A DNA stretch of 64,000 nucleotides from Pseudomonadota bacterium (GTDB taxonomy: Bacteria; Pseudomonadota; Gammaproteobacteria; Burkholderiales; Burkholderiaceae_C): contig JAKARB010000001.1 of NCBI GenBank assembly GCA_021819435.1, positions 62,001 to 126,000 of the forward strand, read 5' to 3'. Below, piece after piece: positions 8,173-17,051 of this stretch (positions within the stretch are counted from its first letter, which is position 1; the number at the start of each line of letters is the position of its first letter). Position numbers and translations under genes: made by a program. A model generated the notes under the pieces. It made no database searches and was not told the origin of the DNA. It was given only the letters and a program-made list of their open reading frames with translations.

Positions 8173-8634
8173 TCACGCCCGCCGCCATGTCATGACATGG
8201 CCGATGAACTTGAGTCCCTTGTAGGCCAGGACCTTGAGGGTGCGGCCGTCGGCCGAGATCGTGACCTCGCCGTCGTACACCTGGCCGTCGCCGGGGTCTA
8301 GGACGTGCCCGCCCACCAGCCGGCCGCCCTGGGCCTGGAAGCCCCACATCACGGGCAGACCCTGCATGGCGTGGCCGCGAAGGGGGCCAGGGCAGGCGGC
8401 GCAGGGGGTTTCGTTGCGGTAGGCCTGTCCGGGCCGCGTGGAGAGGATCGACTGGATGGTTCCTTCCCAGCGCGCATCCTTGGGCGCGAGGTGGATCAGG
8501 GCGTCGACATCGTCGGCGTCCTCGGCGGGGGCGAACCAGTCGCCCTCGAACGAGGCCGCGTCCGTCGGGGCGGGCGCGGCGCTGGCTGCCATCGCCAGCA
8601 ACACGCCCGCCAACACGATCCCATGCCGGTTCAT
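8173..8634 (-). CDS. DUF2147 family periplasmic protein
   Basis: 153 residues. MNRHGIVLAGVLLAMAASAA is a signal peptide, and the mature part follows the DUF2147 beta-barrel pattern: FEGDWFAP at the start, LRGHAMQGLPVMWGF, GGHVLDPGDGQVYDGEVTIS, and the closing LKVLAYKGLKFIGHVMTW. The ATG overlaps the stop of the ketosynthase gene (ATGA), so translation is coupled. Family members are exported and of unknown function. The usual CG motif in the middle is represented by a CAACPGPLRG segment with a possible disulfide pair. Confidence 0.8.
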   Translation of the reverse strand: MNRHGIVLAGVLLAMAASAAPAPTDAASFEGDWFAPAEDADDVDALIHLAPKDARWEGTIQSILSTRPGQAYRNETPCAACPGPLRGHAMQGLPVMWGFQAQGGRLVGGHVLDPGDGQVYDGEVTISADGRTLKVLAYKGLKFIGHVMTWRRA

Positions 8635-9872
8635 GCGGCGGCGCGGAACACCAGCACGGCGTTGCTGCCGCCGAAGGCGAAGGAGTTGGACAAGGCCACG
8701 TCCAGGCCAGGCTCTTCGCGGGCCGCCTGGGTCACGTGGTCCACGCCCATGCAGGCCTGGCTGACGTGGTTCAGGTTGGCGGTGGGCGGCACGGTGCGGC
8801 GATGCACGGCCAGCGCTGTGACCAGGGCCTCGATCGCGCCGGCGGCGCCCAGCAGGTGGCCGTGCATGGATTTGGTGGAGCTGACCAGGGTGTGCGGTGC
8901 GTGGTCGCCCAGCACCATGCCCAGGGCCTGGATTTCGACGGGGTCGCCTTCGCTTGTGGCGGTGCCGTGCGCGTTGATGTAGCGGATGTCTTGGGGCTCC
9001 ACTTGCGCGTCTCGCAGGGCTTGGCGGATGGCGCGCACTTGTCCTGCGGCATCGGGCGTGGTCAGGTGTGTGTGGTCGCAACTGCTGCCATAGCCCGCCA
9101 GTTCCGCGTAGATGGTGGCGCCTCGGCGTTGCGCGTGCGTCCATTCTTCCAACACCAGGGCTGCGGCGCCTTCGCCGATCACGAGGCCGGTGCGGTCCGC
9201 GTGGAAAGGGCGACAGCAGGTGCTGGCGTCTTCGCCCGGCTTGGCCATCACCTGCAACGATTCCCAGGCTTTGATGGCGCCATAAGGCATGGAGGCCTCG
9301 GCCCCGCCGGCGATGGCCACGTCCATGTGGCCGGACTGGATGCGCCGCAGCGCCTCTCCCAGGGCCATGGCCGAGGAGGCGCAGGCCACGGAGTAGGTCA
9401 GGCAATCGCCGCCCAGGCCGAGTTGCAGGGCGATGTGCGATGCCGCTGCGTTGTGCATGCCCAGCACCACCGACAGGGGCGAGATGCGGGCGCGCCCCTT
9501 CACGAACAGCTCGCGGTAGGAGCGCTCGGTGGTGTGGGTGCCGCCGCCGCCGGTGCCCCAGAACACGCCAGAGGTTTCCTTCAGCTCGTCGGGCAGCGCT
9601 TGCAGGCCGGCGTCTTGCCAAGCCGATTGGGCGGCCACCGTGCTGAGCTGGCTGACGCGGTCCATGGTGGCCAGGCGTGGCTTGCCCAGCAGGGCGGCGG
9701 CGTCAAAATCGGTGCACAGCGCCATGGGGGCCTGCGTCTGGTGAGGGGGCTCGCCCAGCGTGTGAAGCGCGATGTGGCTGCGTCCTTCACACCAGGCCTC
9801 GAAGGCCGCCGATGGGGACTGGCCAGCCGCGCTCACCAGGCCCAGGCCCGTGATGGCGATGCGGCGCTTCAT
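8631..9872 (-). CDS. Beta-ketoacyl-ACP synthase (FabF-like)
   Basis: 413 residues, full length for a KAS II type condensing enzyme. It begins RRIAITGLGLVSAAG. The active-site cysteine is in YSVACASSAMALGEAL, and the two histidines are in NAHGTATSEGDP and in KSMHGHLLGAAGAIEAL, so the Cys-His-His triad is complete. It should condense malonyl-ACP with an acyl chain. It overlaps the ACP gene (9869-9872) and the DUF2147 gene, so it belongs to a small dedicated operon and is probably not the housekeeping FabF, which normally sits with fabD, fabG and acpP. The product of the operon is unknown. Confidence 0.92.
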   Translation of the reverse strand: MKRRIAITGLGLVSAAGQSPSAAFEAWCEGRSHIALHTLGEPPHQTQAPMALCTDFDAAALLGKPRLATMDRVSQLSTVAAQSAWQDAGLQALPDELKETSGVFWGTGGGGTHTTERSYRELFVKGRARISPLSVVLGMHNAAASHIALQLGLGGDCLTYSVACASSAMALGEALRRIQSGHMDVAIAGGAEASMPYGAIKAWESLQVMAKPGEDASTCCRPFHADRTGLVIGEGAAALVLEEWTHAQRRGATIYAELAGYGSSCDHTHLTTPDAAGQVRAIRQALRDAQVEPQDIRYINAHGTATSEGDPVEIQALGMVLGDHAPHTLVSSTKSMHGHLLGAAGAIEALVTALAVHRRTVPPTANLNHVSQACMGVDHVTQAAREEPGLDVALSNSFAFGGSNAVLVFRAAA

Positions 9873-10135
9873 GCCGCGCTCTGGATGGCCTGGCCATCGA
9901 TGTAAGGCGAGATGAGCTCGATCACGTCCGAGATCTTTTGCGGCAGGGCAGTGGTCTCGGAGATGGTGGTGCCCAGCCGGTCTTCCAGCTCGAACAGCAG
10001 CTCGGCCAGCGTCAACGAGTCGATGCCGATGTCGGCGAGTGCCGTGTCCGGCAGGATCTCGGCCGGGGGCGTTTCCGTGTAGTGGCTCAGTGCATCGCGA
10101 ACGAGGTTCAGCGTGAGGGTGGTTTTGTCAATCAT
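9869..10135 (-). CDS. Acyl carrier protein
   Basis: 88 residues. The phosphopantetheine serine is in the classic motif LADIGIDSLTLAELLFELED (S at about residue 40), and the four-helix ACP pattern is complete. It carries the growing acyl chain for the ketosynthase, with which its coding region overlaps by four bases. A good ribosome site (AAAGAGG) precedes the ATG. The sequence is more acidic and more divergent than housekeeping AcpP, consistent with a specialised carrier. Confidence 0.92.
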   Translation of the reverse strand: MIDKTTLTLNLVRDALSHYTETPPAEILPDTALADIGIDSLTLAELLFELEDRLGTTISETTALPQKISDVIELISPYIDGQAIQSAA

Positions 10136-10155
10136 GTTCTGCTACCTCTTTCTGG

Positions 10156-11034
10156 TTAACGCAGGGGGATCAATTTGGCAGGCTTGCTGACATCGACGCG
10201 TCGGTCTGCCACGACGGCGTTTTTCAAGAACTGGAGCATTTCGGAGAGCACGAGGTCTTTCTCCTGATCGATGCTGATCATGTGATAGCTGTCGCTGAGC
10301 AGCACGACGCGGATGGTCGACGAGCTCACGCGGGAGGCCACTTCAAAGGAGCTGCGCGGGGTGGCGTTCTCGTCTTCCTTGGCATGGATGAGCAGGATGG
10401 GGCAGGTGATCGCGCCGAGCGATGACCTGCTCAGCGCGATCAGGTTGCGCGCTTCGAGCAGGTCGCCGACGAGCAGCGTGGCGGCGCCCGCATCCGACTG
10501 GCCAGCTTCGTTCATCTGACGCTCGACCCAAGCGCGCATGCGCGTGTCCTTCAGCCCGAAGGGCGATTTCTCGCGGACGCGGATGCGGCGCGCGAAGGGC
10601 GTGTAGCGCGCCAGGGGCAGCAGCGGTGTGAGGGCCGGGTTGCCCCAGCCGTCGTAGTGCAGCGAGGTCGACAGGCACAGCAGTGACTTGACCTCGCCCC
10701 ACCTCAATGCGGCGACCCGCAGCGCCAGCACGGAGCCGAGGCACAAGCCGCCCACGGACACGCTGGCGAACTGGGAGCGCAGTTGATCGAACTCGTGCAA
10801 GGCGACGTTGACCCAGTCGTCCACGTCGCTCTCGCAGTCTTGCTTGAGCCCGCTTGTGTAGCCCGCCATGACGGGCACGCGCACGGTGTAGCCGGCCTTG
10901 TGGATGTGGCGGGCCAGGAACTGCAGCTCCAGCGGGCTGCTGCTCAGGCCATGCAGCAGGAGCACGGCTTCGGGCCCGCCTTGCAGGTGAATGGTCTTGG
11001 GCTGGGCGGCCTTGGGGAGGGGGGCGGCGGTCAT
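10156..11034 (-). CDS. Alpha/beta hydrolase (carboxylesterase/lipase-like) with cysteine nucleophile
   Basis: 292 residues. The oxyanion-hole segment VLLLHGLSSSPLELQFLA is near residue 24. The nucleophile elbow reads VGGLCLGSVLAL, with Cys where esterases have Ser (G-x-S-x-G). The acid is likely the Asp in HAKEDENATP and the base the His in SDSYHMISID, giving a Cys-Asp-His triad as in dienelactone hydrolase. No signal peptide is evident. It lies 20 bases before the ACP gene in the same operon, so it may act on an acyl-thioester product of the ketosynthase and ACP. The substrate is unknown. Confidence 0.85.
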   Translation of the reverse strand: MTAAPLPKAAQPKTIHLQGGPEAVLLLHGLSSSPLELQFLARHIHKAGYTVRVPVMAGYTSGLKQDCESDVDDWVNVALHEFDQLRSQFASVSVGGLCLGSVLALRVAALRWGEVKSLLCLSTSLHYDGWGNPALTPLLPLARYTPFARRIRVREKSPFGLKDTRMRAWVERQMNEAGQSDAGAATLLVGDLLEARNLIALSRSSLGAITCPILLIHAKEDENATPRSSFEVASRVSSSTIRVVLLSDSYHMISIDQEKDLVLSEMLQFLKNAVVADRRVDVSKPAKLIPLR

Positions 11035-11387
11035 GGGTGTTCAGGCATTGCGATGGGTTGGCAGTTGTTCACCTGGGCTTCGAACACCTCGCCAGGCACG
11101 AGGGCCGCGCCATCAGCCACGGGCAGGATCACCGTGTGGCGCGAACGCAGGTGGGGGTAGGACAGCACCGCGAACTGGTGGCTGGCCAACTGGTCTTCAG
11201 ACAGGCCATCACGGCAGTCGCGGAAAGCCGATTGATGGATGTCCGTGCCAGGGGCAATCTGCTCGACGCGGACCTGATGCCAGCCTTCCTTGAGCGGATG
11301 CGGGCCGGTGTCGATGGCAGCGCAGGCGGTGACGAGGGGCACGGCCAGCGCCATGATCAGCAAGGCGGGTGAGTGAGCAGGTTTCAT
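11031..11387 (-). CDS. Predicted small lipoprotein
   Basis: 118 residues. MKPAHSPALLIMALAVPLVT followed by AC gives a lipoprotein signal peptide with cleavage before Cys21. The mature part (AIDTGPHPLKEGWHQVRVEQ and onward) contains two further cysteines and matches no family that I recognise. I use the ATG directly before the signal peptide; an in-frame upstream extension would spoil it. Its stop overlaps the start of the hydrolase gene (ATGA), and it begins 66 bases after the RND permease gene ends. It could be the first gene of the ketosynthase operon or the tail of the efflux operon. Confidence 0.65.
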   Translation of the reverse strand: MKPAHSPALLIMALAVPLVTACAAIDTGPHPLKEGWHQVRVEQIAPGTDIHQSAFRDCRDGLSEDQLASHQFAVLSYPHLRSRHTVILPVADGAALVPGEVFEAQVNNCQPIAMPEHP

Positions 11388-11452
11388 GGGCGTTCCAGGC
11401 AAAGACGAAGGAGCGTGAAAGGGGGGAACGGATCGGTGATGACGATGCGTGC

Positions 11453-14400
11453 TCAAGGCGTGTCCCCCAGGTCCACTGCAAACAGCAGCGTGGGCAGCAG
11501 CAGCAGGGTGAAGACGGTGGCAGAGACGATGCCGCCCACGATCACCAGTGCGAAGGGACGCTGGGTTTCGGAGCCGATGCCGTGCGACAAGGCTGCGGGC
11601 AGCAGGCCCAGCCCGGCCATGAGGGCCGTCATCAGGATGGGGCGCATGCGGGCCACGGCGCCTTCGACGATGGCGGTGACTTTGCTCAGGCCGTTGTCGA
11701 GCTTGGCCTGGACCTCTTCCACCAGGATCACGCCGTTTTGCACGCAGATGCCGGCCACGGCGATGAAGCCCACGGCGGCCGAGATGGACAGGTGCATGCC
11801 GCCCAATGCCAGCGCAGCGAGCCCGCCGATCAGGGTGAAGGGCACCATCGCCAGCACGAGCAGGGCGCGTGTCACCGACTTGAAGGCCCAGAACAGCAGC
11901 ACGAAGATGCCGGCCAGCGACAGCGGCACCACGATCAGCAGGCGCTTGACGGCGCGTTGCTGGTTCTCAAACTGGCCGCCCCAGCTCATGGTGTAGCCGG
12001 GCGGCAGGTGCACGGCGGCCGCCACGCGCTGCTGGGCCTCGGCCACGAAGCTGCCCTGGTCGCGGCCACGCAGGTTGGCCTTGATGTGAACCATGCGGCC
12101 ACCGGCTTCACGCGAGATCCGCGTCGGCCCTTGGCGAACCTCCACCGTGGCCAGCTCCGACAGCGGGATGCTGCCGCCGCCGGGCAGCGCCACAGGGATG
12201 CGTTCGACCGAGTCGATCGAGTCACGATAGGGACGTGCGAAGCGCACGGTGATTTCGAGGTTGTGCTGGTTCTCGTAGAAGCTGCCGGCGTGGGTGCCGC
12301 CCAGCGCCGCCTGCACGATGTTGTTGAAGTCGTTGATGCTGACGCCGTGGCGCGCGAGGCGGTCGCGGTCGGGCGTGATGGCGATCTCGCTTTGGCCGTT
12401 GATGCGGATGGCCTCGACGTCGGCCGCGCCGCGGATGCCTGCGAGCACACCGGCCACCTGGTCGGCCTTCTGACTGAGGATGTCCAGGTCGGGGCCGAAG
12501 ATCTTCACGGCCAGCTCGCCCTTGCCGCCTGACAAGGCCTCTTCCACGTTGTCTTCGATCACCTGGCTGAAGTTGGGGTGGACGCCGGGCAGCGTGTCCA
12601 TGCGCGAGGCGATGTCGTTGATCAGGGCTTCTTTGTCCTTGAAGCGCCAGGTGTCGTGGTCATGCAGCTCGGCCAGGATCTCGATGCTGTTGGGGCCCTT
12701 CGGGTCGGTGCCGTCGTCAGGGCGGCCCATGTGGCTGACCACCAGGCCCACTTCGGGTGTCTCCAGCAGGATCTGGCGCAGCCTGCGTTCGACCCCTTGC
12801 GTGGCCTCCATGTTGCTGGCCGGCGGCAGGCTCATGGTGATCCACAGGTTGCCTTCGTCGAGCTTGGGCAGGAACTCGCTGCCCAGCAGCGACGCAAGCG
12901 CCAGCGTGACGCCGAGCATGGCCACCGATGCGGCGACGACCGGCGTGCGGCTGCCCTGGCAGGCGGTGAGCAGCGCGCGGTAGCGGGCCTTGAGCGCTTC
13001 CATCCAACCCAGGTGCTTCTCGAGCAGGTTGCGGTGCTTGAGCAGGGTGGCCAGCATGGTGGGCACCCACGTCAGCGTCAGCAGCACCGAGCCGGCCAGG
13101 GCGAAGGAGAGCGTGAACGCCATCGGCGAGAAGATCTTGCCCTCGACCCGCTGGAAGGTGAAGATCGGCAGGAAGGCCAGGATGATGATGGCCTTGGAGA
13201 ACACGATGGGTCGCCCCATGCCCGTGGCCGTCTGGCGCAAGGCGCCCAGGCGGTGTGCCGCGTCGGCCCTGGCCGGGTTCTCGACCGCGTCCATGGTCAG
13301 GCGCACCATCAGCGCCTCGACCAGCACCACTGCCGAGTCGATGATGATGCCGAAGTCCACCGCGCCCAGCGAGATCAGGTTGGCCGACATGTCCCTCAGG
13401 TGCATGACGGTGAAGGCGGTGAGCAGCGCCAGGGGGATCACGCTGGCGACGATGAAGGCGGCCAGCCAGTTGCGCAGGAAGATCACCAGGATGGCCACGA
13501 CCAGCACGGCGCCCATGACCATGTTCTCGACGACGGTGCTGACCGTGTGCTCGATCAGGTCGCGGCGGTCGTAGATCTGCACGAGCTTGACGCCCTTGGG
13601 CAGGTGCTGGCTGACCTCGTCCATGGCCTTGCGCAGGTTGCCCAGCACCTTGGCGGGGTCTTGTCCCTTGACCATGTCGACGATGCCTTCGACCACGTCG
13701 TCATGCTGGTTCACGGCCACGACACCCGAGCGCTCGCGCTCGCCTTGCGTGACTTCGGCCAGGTCGCCCACGGTGATGGGCTGGCCTTCGCGCACCACGA
13801 CCACGGTGCTGCGGATGTCGTCGAGCGTCTTGTACAGGCCCAGCGAGCGCACGACCAGGGCTTCATCGCCACGCCGCAGGATGCCGCCGCCACCGTTGAC
13901 GTTGTTGTTGGCGATGGCGTCTTGGAGTTGCTGGAAGCTCACGCCGAACTTGGTCAGCGCTGGCGGGTTCACCCGCACGTGCACTTCCTTGAGGGCGCCG
14001 CCCATGGTGACGATGTCGGCCACGCCGGGCACGCGCCTCAGCGCCGGGCGCACGACGGTGTCTTGCAGCGAGCGCAGGTCTTGCACGGACATGCCGTTGG
14101 CGCCGCGCAGGGTGTAGCGGTAGATCTCGCCCACGGCGGTGCTCAAGGGCGCGAGCTGGGGCGTGATGCCCGGTGGCAACTCCACGTTCTGCAGCTTTTC
14201 GAGCACCTGTTGGCGGGCGAAGTAGTCGTCCGTGCCATCGGCGAAGAGCAGGGTGACGACGGACAGCCCTGTCATCGAGATGGAGCGCAACTGCGTGATG
14301 TGCGGCACGCCGCTCATCTCGATCTCGATGGGTTTGGAGATGGTGCGCTCGACCTCTTCCGGCGCACCGGAGGGGTACTGCGTGATGATCTGCACCTGCA

Positions 14401-14533
14401 CGTCCTGCACGTCGGGGAAGGCTTCCACGGGCAGGTTGACCACGGCGAAGCCGCCCACCATCAGCAGGCCGATCACGGCCAGCACGACGAACACGCGTTG
14501 GGTGATCGCGAAGCGAACGAGTTTGTCGAGCAT
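11453..14533 (-). CDS. czcA: Heavy-metal efflux RND permease, CzcA type
   Basis: 1026 residues, full length for the HME-RND family. It has 12 membrane segments and two large periplasmic loops. The fourth transmembrane helix reads VDFGIIIDSAVVLVEA, with the D-x5-D-x6-E set that marks the divalent-cation (CzcA/CnrA-like) branch; Cu/Ag exporters of the CusA branch lack the first Asp. It should pump Co, Zn, Cd or Ni out of the periplasm or cytoplasm using the proton gradient. It is the last gene of a czcCBA-order operon. The exact metal cannot be read from the sequence; nickel is possible given the urease genes on both sides. Confidence 0.9.
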   Translation of the reverse strand: MLDKLVRFAITQRVFVVLAVIGLLMVGGFAVVNLPVEAFPDVQDVQVQIITQYPSGAPEEVERTISKPIEIEMSGVPHITQLRSISMTGLSVVTLLFADGTDDYFARQQVLEKLQNVELPPGITPQLAPLSTAVGEIYRYTLRGANGMSVQDLRSLQDTVVRPALRRVPGVADIVTMGGALKEVHVRVNPPALTKFGVSFQQLQDAIANNNVNGGGGILRRGDEALVVRSLGLYKTLDDIRSTVVVVREGQPITVGDLAEVTQGERERSGVVAVNQHDDVVEGIVDMVKGQDPAKVLGNLRKAMDEVSQHLPKGVKLVQIYDRRDLIEHTVSTVVENMVMGAVLVVAILVIFLRNWLAAFIVASVIPLALLTAFTVMHLRDMSANLISLGAVDFGIIIDSAVVLVEALMVRLTMDAVENPARADAAHRLGALRQTATGMGRPIVFSKAIIILAFLPIFTFQRVEGKIFSPMAFTLSFALAGSVLLTLTWVPTMLATLLKHRNLLEKHLGWMEALKARYRALLTACQGSRTPVVAASVAMLGVTLALASLLGSEFLPKLDEGNLWITMSLPPASNMEATQGVERRLRQILLETPEVGLVVSHMGRPDDGTDPKGPNSIEILAELHDHDTWRFKDKEALINDIASRMDTLPGVHPNFSQVIEDNVEEALSGGKGELAVKIFGPDLDILSQKADQVAGVLAGIRGAADVEAIRINGQSEIAITPDRDRLARHGVSINDFNNIVQAALGGTHAGSFYENQHNLEITVRFARPYRDSIDSVERIPVALPGGGSIPLSELATVEVRQGPTRISREAGGRMVHIKANLRGRDQGSFVAEAQQRVAAAVHLPPGYTMSWGGQFENQQRAVKRLLIVVPLSLAGIFVLLFWAFKSVTRALLVLAMVPFTLIGGLAALALGGMHLSISAAVGFIAVAGICVQNGVILVEEVQAKLDNGLSKVTAIVEGAVARMRPILMTALMAGLGLLPAALSHGIGSETQRPFALVIVGGIVSATVFTLLLLPTLLFAVDLGDTP

Positions 14534-14534
14534 G

Positions 14535-15683
14535 TCAGTTGTCCGAGGCCAGTTCGGCGTCCAGCAGGATGGCGCCCTTGGTCACCACGCGGGCCTGATC
14601 AGGCAGGCCACTGCTCACGTAGCTCAGGTCGCGGCCCCGGCGGGCGAATTCGACGTGTGTCTTGACCAGCAGGCCGGGCGAGCGCTCGACGAAGACGAAG
14701 CTCTGCTGGCCGAGGGTGACGATGGCGCTGTTGGGCACCGCGATGGCGGGCTCGGCGGCATCGCCAATGGGCGACAGGCGCACGAACATCTCGGGCCGCA
14801 GGCTGGTGGGTGGGTTCAGCAGGTGGGCGCGCACCGGGATGCGCCGCGTGGACGGGTCCATCGCCATGCCAACGGTGGCGATGCGGCCCTGCACCTCGGC
14901 ATCGATGCCGTCGGCCTGCACGCGCACGGTTTGTCCGGGGTGCAGCTTGCCGATGTCCGTCTCGGCCACATCGGCCACCACGTCCAGGTGGGAGAGGTCC
15001 GCGATGATGAAAGCGGGGTCGTTGGCGTCGGGGCGGATTTCCTGGCCTGGATTGAGATGGCGCTCCACCACAGCGCCGGCGATGGGCGCGCGCAAGGCGA
15101 AGCGGCCATCGGGGCCGACGGTGCCCAGCGCATGCACGCGGGCCGATGCACGTTCCATCTCGGCAGCGGCGGCGCGGGCATCGGCCTGCGCGGCTTCCAG
15201 GTCTCGCGTGGCGATGACGCCCGCCTCATGCAGGCGCTGGGCCCGCGTGAAGGCGGCGTGCTTGCTTTCGTGGTCGGCCTGGGCCTTGCGCAGGTCGGCG
15301 ATGGCGGTGTCGTAGTCGGGCGCAAGCAGCCAGGCCAGCACTTGTCCGGCCTGCACGGTCTGGCCCGGCTCCACCAGGATCTGCGCGGTTCTGCCTGCGA
15401 TCGGGCTGAACACGCGCACGGCGTGGTCCTCGTCCAGCGCGACGCGAGCCGGCAGCGGTTCCATCAGGGGCGTGGGCACGGACTTGAGTGCGTGGATGGA
15501 GAGGTAGGCCAACTGCGGCGAGCCGGGCGGGTAGCGCAATTGGTCCGGGCCCAGGCGCGTGGTGTGGGTGTCGTCCGGCGGTTCGCTGGCCATGGCGTGC
15601 TGGCTGTGCCACGCGGGCCACGACAACGCGGCCGTGACCGCCACGGCGGCGCAGGACAGGCTGGTGAAGGTCGAAAGCTTCAA
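14535..15683 (-). CDS. czcB: RND efflux periplasmic adaptor (membrane fusion protein, CzcB-like)
   Basis: 382 residues. It has an N-terminal membrane or signal segment (SLSCAAVAVTAALSWPAWHS), a biotinyl-lipoyl half-motif (SPIAGRTAQILVEPGQTVQAG), an alpha-helical hairpin around residues 150-200 and a second lipoyl half (LRAPIAGAVVERHLNPGQEI). It links the inner-membrane pump to the outer-membrane channel. The likely start is TTG, overlapping the stop of the channel gene as TTGA, with GAGGTGA just upstream, so translation is coupled. No obvious extra metal-binding domain is present at either end. Confidence 0.88.
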   Translation of the reverse strand: MKLSTFTSLSCAAVAVTAALSWPAWHSQHAMASEPPDDTHTTRLGPDQLRYPPGSPQLAYLSIHALKSVPTPLMEPLPARVALDEDHAVRVFSPIAGRTAQILVEPGQTVQAGQVLAWLLAPDYDTAIADLRKAQADHESKHAAFTRAQRLHEAGVIATRDLEAAQADARAAAAEMERASARVHALGTVGPDGRFALRAPIAGAVVERHLNPGQEIRPDANDPAFIIADLSHLDVVADVAETDIGKLHPGQTVRVQADGIDAEVQGRIATVGMAMDPSTRRIPVRAHLLNPPTSLRPEMFVRLSPIGDAAEPAIAVPNSAIVTLGQQSFVFVERSPGLLVKTHVEFARRGRDLSYVSSGLPDQARVVTKGAILLDAELASDN

Positions 15684-16972
15684 GGAGTCACCTCATGGGT
15701 TTCTTCGGTCATGGTCAGGGCCGCCCAGGCTTTGGCCTGATCCGCGTGGGCCGAGGCGGCCTCCAGTTCGACGGCGTGCAGCGCGCGGCGCGCATCGAGC
15801 ACGTCTTGCAGCGCCAGCGCGCCTTGTTCACGTGCGAACTCGGCGGCCTTGAGGGCTTCGCGCGCCCGGGGCAGCCATTGCGCTTCAATGCGCCGCACGC
15901 GTTCCGAGGCGCTGGACCAGGCCTGTTGCTGAACGGCTCGCTCGGCCAGGGCGGCTTCACGAACCTTGTCGAGCTGGGCCTGTGCTTCTTGCACGGCCAG
16001 CAGCGCGTGCGTGACGGGGCCGGTCTGTCGCTCGTCCACGCCCAGCGGAAAGGCCACGCCCACGCCCCACAGGCGGTTGCCTGCCGGCGGGTTGTGTTCG
16101 AACTGCACGCTCCAGGTCACATCGGCCTTGCGTTGCGACTGGGCGAGGTCGGCGGCGGCCTGCGCCTGGTTGACGCGCTGGGTGGCCGCCGTCACATCGG
16201 CGCGCTGGGCGAGCCAGGCTTCATCGTCGGCGGTGATCGGCGCCCCCTGTGCCCGTTGGGCCTCCGGCGCATCGGCGGGCCAGGGGTCAGCCGCATGCAG
16301 CGTGGCGATCTGGGTGCTGGGCAGCGCCAGTGCTTGTGCCAGCGCCGATTGCGCTTCGAACAGGTGGCGGCGTGCCTCGGACTCTTCGTTGGCGGCCCGG
16401 TCGGCTTCCACGGCCAGGCGGGTGGCCTCCAGCCGCGACAGGTCGCCTTGCTCTTGGCGCAGTCGCGCCGTGTCGCTGCTGCCTTGCGCCAGTTGCCGGT
16501 CGTGGCCGCTGATGCTCAGTTGCTCCTGCGCCAGCTTGAGATCCCAGTAGGCCTGGGCTGCCGCGATGCGTTGGGTACGCAGGGTGTAGGCCAGGTCGTG
16601 CCCGGCGGCTGCGGCGCCTGCCTCGGCCTGGCGCACCCTGAGCGCCTGCTTGTTGCCGCGCTCGAAGGTCTTGTCGATGCGGAAGATGGTGTCCACCGGA
16701 CGGTTCCACGCGGAGCCGTGACCCAGCCTGTCGGGGTCGATGGCTTGGCTGAGTATGCTGAACTGCGCGGGTGGGGTGACGCCCGCGCTCAGCTTGTCGG
16801 CGGTGGCTTCATCCAGGGCGCGCTGGGCGGCTTGCACATCGCGGTTGGCGCTGCTCACGCGCTCCAGCACGGCGGCGAGCGACCAGTCATGGCTGGCTTG
16901 CGGCTGAGCTTGGGCGCAGGCGGCCATGCTCACGCACAGCAATGCGGCACACGGGACAAACTTCATGAACAT
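15680..16972 (-). CDS. czcC: TolC-family outer-membrane efflux channel (CzcC-like)
   Basis: About 430 residues with a signal peptide (KFVPCAALLCVSMAACAQAQ; the Cys after SMAA could also be a lipoprotein site). The mature protein has two repeats of the outer-membrane efflux domain with long coiled-coil helices rich in Ala, Gln and Arg, as in the CzcC and TolC families. Two ATGs lie close together at 16972 and 16966 and I cannot decide between them. It is the first gene of the czcCBA operon and is transcribed away from the two-component system, with only about 80 bases between them. Confidence 0.85.
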   Translation of the reverse strand: MFMKFVPCAALLCVSMAACAQAQPQASHDWSLAAVLERVSSANRDVQAAQRALDEATADKLSAGVTPPAQFSILSQAIDPDRLGHGSAWNRPVDTIFRIDKTFERGNKQALRVRQAEAGAAAAGHDLAYTLRTQRIAAAQAYWDLKLAQEQLSISGHDRQLAQGSSDTARLRQEQGDLSRLEATRLAVEADRAANEESEARRHLFEAQSALAQALALPSTQIATLHAADPWPADAPEAQRAQGAPITADDEAWLAQRADVTAATQRVNQAQAAADLAQSQRKADVTWSVQFEHNPPAGNRLWGVGVAFPLGVDERQTGPVTHALLAVQEAQAQLDKVREAALAERAVQQQAWSSASERVRRIEAQWLPRAREALKAAEFAREQGALALQDVLDARRALHAVELEAASAHADQAKAWAALTMTEETHEVTP

Positions 16973-17051
16973 GGGCTCGTTCTTTTTCGATGGCACACTT
17001 TTGTTTGGTCGCCAGTTTCGGGACCGGACCTTTCGCTAACCTTTCGAACCC

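Noticed and set aside
8173-9621. 482-codon frame joining ketosynthase region and DUF2147
   Set aside because: Only the last 153 codons are real (DUF2147 with its own signal peptide); the rest is an out-of-frame reading of the ketosynthase gene.
11453-14533. Assignment of the RND permease as the Cu/Ag exporter CusA
   Set aside because: Helix 4 has the Asp-Asp-Glu set of divalent-cation exporters, which CusA lacks, so CzcA-type is preferred.
12578-14665. 695-codon open frame antisense to the RND permease
   Set aside because: Product is His/Gln/Asp/Gly-rich low-complexity sequence, and the other strand encodes a complete CzcA-type permease.
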